A stretch of 64,000 bases of DNA from the NCBI RefSeq assembly GCF_000003815.2, contig NC_049989.1:23348949-23412948 (forward strand), read 5' to 3'. A program made the translations under genes and the position numbers. Numbering within the stretch: position 1 is the stretch's first letter; the number at the start of each line of letters is the position of its first letter. The notes under the pieces were generated by a model. It had not been told where the DNA came from. It searched no databases and was given only the letters and a program-made list of their open reading frames with translations. This DNA is from Branchiostoma floridae. Lineage: Eukaryota > Chordata > Leptocardii > Amphioxiformes > Branchiostomatidae. Shown piece by piece: positions 20,778 to 28,708 of this stretch.

Positions 20778-22445
20778 TCAATGCTTGAGTACTGTTACAG
20801 AGTGGTGTCCATACAGTGGCATAGGCAAACCTTTACCCATGATCATGGTGTCACTGATCACATCATAACACTGAACTGTTGAGAAGGGGTTAACCTCACG
20901 ATTACAGATGTGACGATTCCAACCACCAGTAATGTAGATCTCCGAACCGCACACATTTGCACTACACTCACACCATCTGCCTAACCTTCCGCCTAACCTT
21001 CTCGCCATTTCCTCGTAATAATCTTCTTGTGGATTGTAGCAAAGGACGCACTCTAAATCCCCGCCTACCAAGTAGATCTTGGAGTTGACAGTGCATGCAT
21101 TTACATATGACACTGCGTATGGCAATGCCGCCGCAGAATCCCAAGTCTTTTGGGTGGGATCATAGCACTGTGTTTCGTCACATTTTCCATAGAGGCCCGG
21201 CCACCAGCCACCGAATACGTAGAGTTTATTACCACAGGTAGCTATGCCAAAATGGCTGACAGCGAACATGAGTGGCGCTACCTTTGTCCACTTGTTGGTC
21301 TTCTCGTTGTATGCCTCAACATCGGGTAGCCAGCCACGGCCCTCCCCGCCGACAACGTACACTTTCCCGTTAAGAACCACCATTCCATGATTTTGTCTTC
21401 CCTTCTTTAGAGACCCTAGCCGAGTCCAAGAATTCAGAGATGTGTTGTACCGCCATGCTTGAGACGTAGACTTGTTACCCCCAGTCACTATTACATCATT
21501 GCCAAGAGTGCATGCTGCAATTCCTTCAGTAAACTGAAGAGCCAGTGGCAACGGAGTCATATCTATAGTATCACCATGGAGGTCAAGTCTGTACATATCA
21601 CGGTTTACTATTGGTGGGTCGTATCCCCCCGCCGTGATACCTCCGAGAAGCAGAATATCTACTTCTTGAATGTGTCGAGGCTTTCCGTGTCTAGATTGAT
21701 CCTTGATTAGTCCCCTGATACCTGGAACTCCTCTCAAGACCTCATCTGTCTCCAAGATGTTCTTGAGGTAGTCCTGGTCCATTCTTGAGAAACATACAAA
21801 CCCTAACAGTTCCTTGAGATGCGTCTGTCGATGCTTGAGATCATGCCTTGCCCACAGCATGACTGCATCCAACACTTGTGCCTCTCTCTTAGCATGAAGG
21901 GCCCGGTCTGAGATGTACGTCTTAAGAAAATCTACAGGAAGCTGAAGAAACTCCCCAGTAGCGCAGACATCTTCAAAATTCTTCAGAGCAAAGCGTCTTG
22001 CTAGAGCAGACAATTTCATGCATGACAGCTTGTCTGCTAAAGTCCACGTTCCCAAACACATGTCTGGACTCAAGTTGTTGGTGAGAAACTTTTCACAGGC
22101 TTCTTCAATAGGCTTGACTTGAAGCATGTTGGCTGCCTCAAACTGGTGATACACGTTATCTAAGGTGACGTTGAACTTGGGCGTGTAAGCAAAGTCCACC
22201 AACAGCTGTAGTGCATCCGCGGTCACTCCTCCTATCTCTATTTTCTCCTTCTTACTCTCGCTGTGAGCTCCGCCGAACATGGCGCGGAAGTAGTCGGAGC
22301 AGGCTGAGAGGACCAATCGGTGACAGGGGATCTCCTTGCCTTCGGCACACAGCGTCACGTCCGTAAGATGACCCTCTGACCTCAGCTGTTGCAAACGGCG
22401 GAAGAACTTGTCTGCGCAACAGTCCTCCTCCGATCTGGCATCCAT
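20778..22445 (-). CDS. BTB-BACK-Kelch (KLHL-type) protein
   Basis: A 555-residue frame with BTB at about residues 27-121 (GHLTDVTLCAEGKEIPCHRL, LVDFAYT), BACK at about 126-233 (ADKLSCMKLSALARRFALKN, FLQLPVDFLKTYI) and kelch blades from 261 to the end, each with the GG pair (LLLGGI, IVTGGN, YVVGGE, YVFGGW, YLVGGD, YITGGW), so six blades. I take the ATG at 22445, not the longer open frame to 22532, because a polypyrimidine tract and CAG at 22450-22452 mark an acceptor just before it; the 5' UTR is therefore spliced and the coding region is a single exon. KLHL proteins are substrate adaptors for cullin-3 ubiquitin ligases; the substrate is unknown. A reverse-strand AATAAA at 20194-20199 is a candidate poly(A) signal. 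Confidence 0.93.
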   Translation of the reverse strand: MDARSEEDCCADKFFRRLQQLRSEGHLTDVTLCAEGKEIPCHRLVLSACSDYFRAMFGGAHSESKKEKIEIGGVTADALQLLVDFAYTPKFNVTLDNVYHQFEAANMLQVKPIEEACEKFLTNNLSPDMCLGTWTLADKLSCMKLSALARRFALKNFEDVCATGEFLQLPVDFLKTYISDRALHAKREAQVLDAVMLWARHDLKHRQTHLKELLGFVCFSRMDQDYLKNILETDEVLRGVPGIRGLIKDQSRHGKPRHIQEVDILLLGGITAGGYDPPIVNRDMYRLDLHGDTIDMTPLPLALQFTEGIAACTLGNDVIVTGGNKSTSQAWRYNTSLNSWTRLGSLKKGRQNHGMVVLNGKVYVVGGEGRGWLPDVEAYNEKTNKWTKVAPLMFAVSHFGIATCGNKLYVFGGWWPGLYGKCDETQCYDPTQKTWDSAAALPYAVSYVNACTVNSKIYLVGGDLECVLCYNPQEDYYEEMARRLGGRLGRWCECSANVCGSEIYITGGWNRHICNREVNPFSTVQCYDVISDTMIMGKGLPMPLYGHHSVTVLKH

Positions 22446-22532
22446 AGTGCTGAACAAAGAGAAAGAAAAGTGTTCACAAAATACAACAGCATTTCTTCTA
22501 CTAGTTCTAGTGCAAAATTTACAATGTGCCAC

Positions 22533-22949
22533 TCATATGGAAAATGAAAGACCAAACGGACACATTAATATGAGCTCAATGTTTTAACTGTACATATGCA
22601 AATTCAAAAACCCCTATGATATGGCTATCCAGGGCTCGAAATACATTTTTCTGCATACTAGTACCTGCACCAGACAAATTTTAGCTGCAACACTCTGAAT
22701 TTAAGAGGTATGGATCATAGTATACTAAAATTGTTCAGGAACCATTATTGCATTAATTGCTTTTTTTTTTCTTTTATACTTTATAGGCGGTAACAGTCAT
22801 TGCAGCTAATAACAACCCAAACACACCTACACCATATGATATGTATGTATAAACCCCAGTCAAAGCAAGGAGGCTATAACCTCCTTGGTCAAAGCAAGGA
22901 GGTTAAGGATCTGAAAAAGAAAACAAAACCCGTCTGGACATTGTTATGC
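22533..22949. other. Upstream region of the Kelch gene
   Basis: It should hold the 5' UTR intron and promoter of the minus-strand Kelch gene. I see no clear core promoter motif and no other gene. Confidence 0.4.
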
Positions 22950-23515
22950 AGGTTGAAACAATGGTCGAGACAAGGACTTTTCTTCGTTTCGGGGCCTTTA
23001 CACGTTACCTGGAATTCCTATCGCCGCACATGCGTTCTGATCTCTGTAAAAGAGCATATTGCACTAGCTTGCAATTATTGGAGAATAGCATTCACCAGCA
23101 AAAGTACGTGGGGCCATGCCAAAATATATCGTATGCCCCCCTCCCCACTATACGCTAAGATTCGCCGAACACAAGTTTATCGAAATTTTGTACGCCTTAA
23201 CCCAATTGTGTGCGCTCAGTAAAGCTTATGATATATCAGAAACATACTTACAGCTCCTTTTTGGGGTCAGGACAGTCGTCAAAAAAGGGAAATCAGACGG
23301 GCAATGCCGGCAAAGTTGTGGCCCCAAAAATTCAGCTTGGCCTCGGTGCAGTGTGGGTAATGTCTAAGCAGATGTAAGGAGGAGAAATAAGTCATTTCAC
23401 AGAGATCAGAACGCATGTGCAGCGACAGGAGTTCCAGGTCATATGTCAAAGGTAAAGGCCCCGACAAGAAAATAGTTAATGTCTCGACCATTATCGTTCG
23501 TAAAATGTATGCCCT
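22950..23515. repeat. Imperfect inverted repeat
   Basis: The segment near 22960-23090 (ATGGTCGAGAC, CGGGGCCTTTAC, CGCACATGCGTTCTGATCTC) reappears as its complement near 23370-23490 (GAGATCAGAACGCATGTGCA, GTAAAGGCCCCG, GTCTCGACCAT). Both arms translate with a shared HMRSDLC phrase, but neither is a recognisable gene. A foldback transposon or MITE is likely. Confidence 0.6.
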
Positions 23516-23576
23516 TTTATACAAATGCGCATTAAAATTTCTGATAAAAATGGCTGTTCTTATTTTTCTAGCAAAC

Positions 23577-23760
23577 GAATAACGTTATAACGTTATACAC
23601 ACTACATGTAACGTTATAATACGTGCAGTGTGTAACGTTAATGTATATCAGTTTGCTTATGTACGTTTTTTCTGTATACGTAACTTTTATTTGATAGGTC
23701 TTGTATCATATTTTGCTGTATTTTGTACGTAGAAACAGTATATAACGTTACTAGTAGTGC
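23577..23760. repeat. AACGTTATA-rich palindromic cluster
   Basis: The phrase AACGTTATA or its complement recurs at least five times from 23580 to 23745, so the stretch can fold on itself. No coding potential is seen. Confidence 0.45.
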
Positions 23761-23820
23761 AGAGGAGTTGTCAATCGACCATGTGCTAAAATTTTCAGTA
23801 CAATTCAGTACATTCACTTA

Positions 23821-25033
23821 GGCCACACCGACTTAATTTTATGGATGGCATCCGCGCGCGCATTAGTTTTCGCCTGTTCTCAAAAAAAAAAAAAAATCAC
23901 CTCCTCCGGGGCTCCACGCAAGGCCGGAAATTGCTGATCCAAAAGGCCAACATATGCCTGTTTGTCGTAAAACTCCCCCAAAACGTGCAAATGTTGTAGT
24001 AAATGGTGCTTCTGCATATGCGTACTGCTTTGCCGCGAATTCGTAATCTGGCAGTATGACGTCGACCATATCACTACTCTCCAAGCAGAGGTTAGGCTCC
24101 TGTTGATTTTTGACGTGTTTTTTTTAGTATCAATTGGACTTTCGATTTTTTTAAATGTTTTCTTTGTGTCTCGCGGCTGAAAACAAAACAGTACAAAATA
24201 GAAAGCGCGACAATAGAAAGTCCGACAAGAGCGACTAGAAAAAGGAAGAAAAAACAACAGCCGGAGCCTAACCTCTACTTGGATAGTATGCTATGACGAA
24301 CGTGCCATCAAAATGCGTAAGCATCAAATAAAGGAGGGCATATACGTCGGCAAGGGGATGTTACGTTTGCACAGTTGTACAAAAGACTGTCAACGGCCAG
24401 CGAGTATCACCCAGACAACTTTGAATTCAAAGAGTTAGACGTTCTATCCAGAACGATGAGAGAAATGGGAAAGGAGTTGAGGTCACTTGTCAGTTCGATT
24501 GACAAACGCTAATTTGTGATATTTGTTCTTATATTGTATTTATATGTATTATTATTTGGTGCATCGTTTTGCTATGATTTCGGTATGGCGGCCTTGAAAA
24601 TGTGTCCTCTAACAAGAAACACCTGTTCCGCCATACCTTCCATTATATTTTGGAAAATCTTAATAAACCATGTATGTTTAAACTGCCTTTTAACTTATTT
24701 TAATCATAGCCATATATCATTCACAGTCCTTGGAACCATATACCTTCTAATAGTGTACTTCTTTGATCGTTCCTGTCAATATATTGAATATCGATTACTT
24801 CAGCTGAGTCTGCTAAGATGAACAAGGTAACATACATGTGCCTCTTGCAAACAAAGATTTGTTGTTTCTTTTGATACACCCTGTTCTGTGGTTCAATTCG
24901 TAATACCACCTTTGTAGTCCTGTGGTTTAGCAGCATTTTTTTTATTTGCTGGATTTTTATTTTTTCGCCCTCTCGCATTAGTTTTATGGTCTCCAGAGGA
25001 TGTCATCCATAAAATTAAATCGGTGTGGCCTTA
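23821..25033. mobile_element. PIF/Harbinger-like DNA transposon remnant with ~33-bp TIRs
   Basis: The left end GGCCACACCGACTTAATTTT (then ATGGATGGCATCC) is matched by the right end GGATGTCATCCATAAAATTA (then AATCGGTGTGGCC). TTA flanks both ends, a 3-bp duplication as in PIF/Harbinger elements. No transposase is intact inside. A short frame at 24378-24513 may be a leftover exon. Superfamily is inferred from the GGCC terminus and TTA duplication only. Confidence 0.7.
24378..24513 (+). pseudogene. Leftover C-terminal exon inside the transposon
   Basis: After a possible acceptor (TTTGCACAG) one frame reads LYKRLSTASEYHPDNFEFKE, LDVLSRTMREMGKELRSLVS and SIDKR then stop. The heptad-like pattern suggests a coiled coil, as at the end of a transposon accessory protein. 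I cannot name the family. Confidence 0.35.
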
Positions 25034-25554
25034 GATGTGGAAATAGAGGTAGAACGGGAAATTTGTCAGGCTCAAAACCTCCGGAGTAATGCGTTATTTG
25101 GCGGTCTATGTTTGACCCATTGTCGATGGGGAATCAGGTTTGTGACCTCTCACCTTTGCTCCGCCCGACCTGACATCCGCCATCTTCTTACTCACCATCT
25201 TGCTGGTCTTCGGTATCGTCTCCTCAAAATTTACGCGATTTTTACGGAATTCCAGGAGTCTTGGAGACCGCTAACCACCATAGACCTACAGGTAAGACCT
25301 ATGGTTATCGTTCATACTTCTTGGTTGGAGCTTGCTTTGCGATGTATTAGAATTAGGCCATTGTGTTTGCGGGTGACCGGGTCGGTATATATTATTATGA
25401 GTCCCATAGGCATTGATCTTTAATATTTAGTTGTGGGGATTGCAGTGAGACCGGGGACAGTGGCTCTGTAATGTGTGTGATGTAGCAAAACAGCTGCCAG
25501 TTGTCGATTTGTACCTCCAATGTACCACCAGAAATCGCGAACTATGTTTTGTAT
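25034..25554 (+). other. Possible non-coding first exon region
   Basis: This moderately CpG-containing stretch includes ACCCATTGTCGATGGGGAAT and ends a candidate exon with CCTACAG/GTAAGACC at about 25292. It could be the 5' UTR exon of the small ORF at 26371. No core promoter motif is clear. Confidence 0.25.
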
Positions 25555-26226
25555 TCTCTGGAAAAGGGAACGGGTTTTCTGCGCGGGAAAAAAATTGCGC
25601 GCGCGGGAAATATTTGACCGGGGAAAAGTATATCCTAAAATATGTCAGAAAAGGTGCAGTACGACATTTTTATACAGAAAAATGTGACCTTGTGATATAA
25701 TACCTTATGATATAATTTTCCATCTGTATACCTATATTTTTTGTTCGAAAACGTCTGATTTCAGGTCCCTTGGGAAGAGTTCAACTTGAAACCTGAACAT
25801 TTGAAAATTACTTAGGTAAAAAAAAATACATAGGTAAGTTACTTATATGAGGTTTTGTATTGTAACAAGTAACTACTTGTGGCTTTTCTCCATGCATTCT
25901 ATAAGCTTAATTACACCTTTTCTCTAGCATTTTCTTTCTTTCATTTTCTTTTCACTCAAACTTTTTTTGCATGGGAAAACTTATCATTTGGAAATCATTT
26001 CAAAATCCCTTGGCAGCCAGCTGATCTATTCCCAAGGGACCAGAAATTCAAATAAAAAAGCAGATAATCATACATGGGGCCACATTTTTCTGATTAAGGT
26101 CATTGTACTGTACACATTTTCTGACATATTTTATGAACTTTATATAGCAAATATTTCCCGCACAAATTTTCCCGACGCAAATTTCTCCCGCGCAGAAAAC
26201 CCCAACCCTCTGGGAAATATTTGATG
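25555..26226. mobile_element. Foldback element
   Basis: The left part GGGTTTTCTGCGCGGGAAAA with GCGGGAAATATTTGAC mirrors the right part (AAATATTTCCCGCAC, TCTCCCGCGCAGAAAACCCC). Internally TTTCAGGTCCCTTGGGAA (25762) mirrors TTCCCAAGGGACCAGAAATT (26031). Two nested inverted pairs point to one palindromic non-coding element. Confidence 0.6.
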
Positions 26227-26370
26227 CTTGTTCCTGGAAAAACAAGGTGATCTCCCAAAAGCTAAGGAAAGGGACCACATTGTGGACAGAATTTGCGCCC
26301 TTTCCTGGTTTCTAAAAGAAGTAAATGAGTTGTTCCTTCTCTTAGTATGTTTTCTTACCATTAATTTAGC

Positions 26371-26656
26371 GATGGCGGAGTCCACATGTGTGCCTCCCTT
26401 TGTGGAGCTTCATGCTGAACGTAGAGTGAACGAGGCGCAAATCAAAGAGGAGGAGACAGGAGACACTGGATGGCAACAGGATGAACAAGAGAATGTGCTG
26501 TTCCAGGAAACATACAGTGAGGAACAGGAAAACTACGACTACTACCAGGCAAGACAACCATCATCCGGACATCCTTGGAGCAAGACTTACACCAGTTGGG
26601 AAGATACACGCACTTTTCGGGCCATTTTCAACAACCTGTTACAGCGCGATGAATAG
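26371..26656 (+). CDS. Small hypothetical ORF (MAESTCVPP...), function unknown
   Basis: After a plausible acceptor (TTACCATTAATTTAG) the frame starts CGATGGCGGAGTCC and runs 94 codons: MAESTCVPPFVELHAERRVN, an acidic glutamine-rich middle, then PWSKTYTSWEDTRTFRAIFN and NLLQRDE. The open frame extends upstream to 26228, but that part overlaps the polypyrimidine tract, so I start at the ATG at 26373. I recognise no family. It could be a host gene exon or a transposon accessory gene. Confidence 0.35.
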
Positions 26657-27941
26657 GCGCATGTGGTTGAAACTTGGTGGAAGTTTTCACCAGATGTGAG
26701 CTTTCTACTGGAGAACTGTGTGTTGGCCATCCTGAGAAGGTTCCGGGTCGGAGTTTAAATCTGACCGGAGTTGGCGTAAGGGTATGGTAATAGGCCGGAA
26801 GTGCGGTTTGGTTTCCTATGTTTTGGTCCCGATTTCCATAAAATCGTTATAGCTGTGTATGAATCTTTTTATTTTCTGATAAGCCTGTTAGTTGTAGCAT
26901 TTATTGGTGGCGTATTGTTGATTGTGCAGCGAAGACTTTGTGGTACTATTTCGTGCCATCGGCAACGTGACCTTTTCGCCTGATGACCCGGATCGTGCGT
27001 TCTATGTCCGCCACGGGTGGGTTGGGGTCATCGTAGATTGCGGAAAAGTTATCACATGGATTTTTTTTAATTTTCATTTTTCAGATTTATGAAGTAATGA
27101 GCTTTACTGGTTTCTAGGCGGTTTCCCTGGGAAAATTCGTTTTTTTCGCGCAGCCGTGTTTAGAAAATGCGTAAAAATAACACATTTTTTTCAAAAAGTT
27201 ACTTTTTTCGTCATTATTTACCCAAAATATTGTAGAAGTAGAAACCATTAAATCAGTGAATCACGAAGCTGCATGACACCACTTTCCATCAGAGTAATGA
27301 AAAATGTCGGCCCATGTTCCTTAGGGAACTCACAGCCCTTTCGGCCGAGGGTGTCAGATTTGCCACGAAATCGTGAAAAAACTCCGGTCCGAGACCTTAA
27401 TAGGACGGGGCTACGTCATAAGTAATGGCGCAATGACATTTTTTTCACTTCTTTAGAAACATTGTGCCGTGGGCTACCAGAAAACTGCCCAAAACCGTGT
27501 TTTTTTTGCTCTTATGATGCCTCCAGGCAGCTTTTATGTATATGCGTCATTTGCCCCCCTCCCCCTTTGTTGCGGCTATGACGTCACCCTGAACCAGAGC
27601 GGGGGTCAAACACCTTTCTCCTTTCACACCTGCCTTTAATCTTCTTTGCCGTTCAGAACTAATAAAAAGAAAGACGCAAGAGTAGGTCTACATCTCTTTG
27701 CACAATCCTACAGTTGTGTGAACCACAGACTTTTTGGTCTTTATTGAAATTTTCTGTGTAATAAAACATGAATTCAAGTTCAATGTTTCCTACTGTTGTC
27801 ATTTCATATCATCATATATCATATTGCTTGTTCCGTCTGTCAAAGTAGTATTTTCCTCTATGCGTGCCTTGAAAAGTTGTAAAAAAACGAAGAATTTCGA
27901 GCCTTTATGTGAATTAGCCGACAGGCATCCGGTTGTAATCT
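26657..27941. other. No recognised gene; left flank of the endonuclease gene
   Basis: I see T-rich runs, a GGCCCATGTTCCTTAGGGAA phrase near 27310 and an ORF of 60-77 codons on the plus strand without domains. I found no terminal inverted repeat that could be paired, since the other flank ends in a gap. Confidence 0.4.
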
Positions 27942-28352
27942 ATGTTGTTAGAGTCAAAGATGTCTGAATTCTATCTGCATCCACTGTCCGTTGATTATGC
28001 AGAATTCCTCAAACAGAAACTTTTGAACATGTCTGACGCTGCTGACCACAAAGGATGCGTTAAATGGAATCATTGGGTTGACAAAGAAGGATATGGCAGC
28101 ACCAAGGTGAGGTCACACTTTGATGACAGACGGTTTACCCTGAATGTCCACCGGCTAATGTACTTTATCCACGCGAGACACATCCTCACCCCCGATCATC
28201 ATACAAGTCACCTCTGTCATCAAAAGCTCTGCATCAACACTGATCATCTGTCCTATGAGCCGGCGGCCGTAAATCTGCAGCGGACAACGTGCAACAGAAA
28301 GGGATACTGTGGCGGACATGACGGATACAAGGACTGCCTTCTCAGACAATAG
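27942..28352 (+). CDS. I-PpoI-like His-Cys box (His-Me finger) endonuclease
   Basis: A 136-residue ORF (a second Met at codon 7 is an alternative start). From residue 88 it reads TSHLCHQKLCINTDHLSYEP and later CNRKGYCGGHDGYKDC. Zinc-ligand spacing matches the family: C39, C92, C97, H102 for site 1 and C117, C123, H126, C132 for site 2. The general-base histidine would be H90 and the metal-binding asparagine N111, at the same offsets from the zinc ligands as H98 and N119 of I-PpoI (family knowledge). GYG and VHR motifs typical of the N-terminal part are also present (51, 69-71). Family members are homing endonucleases that cut long DNA sites. Tail to tail with a DDE transposase-like gene 356 bases away. 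Confidence 0.85.
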   Translation: MLLESKMSEFYLHPLSVDYAEFLKQKLLNMSDAADHKGCVKWNHWVDKEGYGSTKVRSHFDDRRFTLNVHRLMYFIHARHILTPDHHTSHLCHQKLCINTDHLSYEPAAVNLQRTTCNRKGYCGGHDGYKDCLLRQ

Positions 28353-28413
28353 GTTAGTTGGTCGTTGTTTAGACATTGTTTACGTTTTCGCTGCCCGGTA
28401 CGACATCGTCGCA

Positions 28414-28553
28414 CCTAACTCTAACTGTAACCCTAACCCTAACCGTAACCCTAACCCTAACTGTAACCCTAACCCTAACTGTAACCCTAACCCTAACTGT
28501 AACCCTAACCCTAACTGTAACCCTAACCCTAACTGTAACCCTAACCCTAACTG
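28414..28553. repeat. Telomere-like 18-bp repeat (CTGTAACCCTAACCCTAA)n
   Basis: About seven copies of an 18-base unit made of two CCCTAA and one CTGTAA (one unit has CCGTAA). CCCTAA is the complement of the animal telomere unit TTAGGG. It lies between the convergent endonuclease and transposase genes. Confidence 0.9.
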
Positions 28554-28650
28554 TTGCATTCATTCATTCATTCATCCATCCATCCATCCATCCATCCATC
28601 CATCCATCCATCCATCCATTCATTCATTCATTCATTCATTCATTCATTCA
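28554..28650. repeat. (CATT)n/(CATC)n microsatellite
   Basis: A tetranucleotide tract CATTCATT..., CATCCATC..., CATTCATT directly follows the telomere-like repeat. Confidence 0.9.
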
Positions 28651-28708
28651 AAATGACAACAGAGTCTGTGTTAAGGACCGAATATGACCGAAAGTTTTAT
28701 TAAGTTTG

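Noticed and set aside
22446-22532. 29 extra N-terminal residues of the Kelch protein
   Set aside because: This part overlaps a polypyrimidine tract and CAG acceptor directly before the ATG at 22445, so it is more likely intron.
23863-24257. Minus-strand frames inside the Harbinger-like element
   Set aside because: Two overlapping frames with no recognisable transposase motif; left as unidentified element interior.
28414-28553. A true telomere
   Set aside because: It is short, has an interrupted 18-bp unit and is flanked by genes on both sides.
28411-28650. CRISPR array
   Set aside because: Contiguous tandem repeats without unique spacers, in an animal genome.
28309-28687. Asn/Pro-repeat and Thr/Leu-repeat frames
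   Set aside because: They translate the 18-bp telomere-like repeat and the CATT/CATC tract in several frames; no codon evidence.
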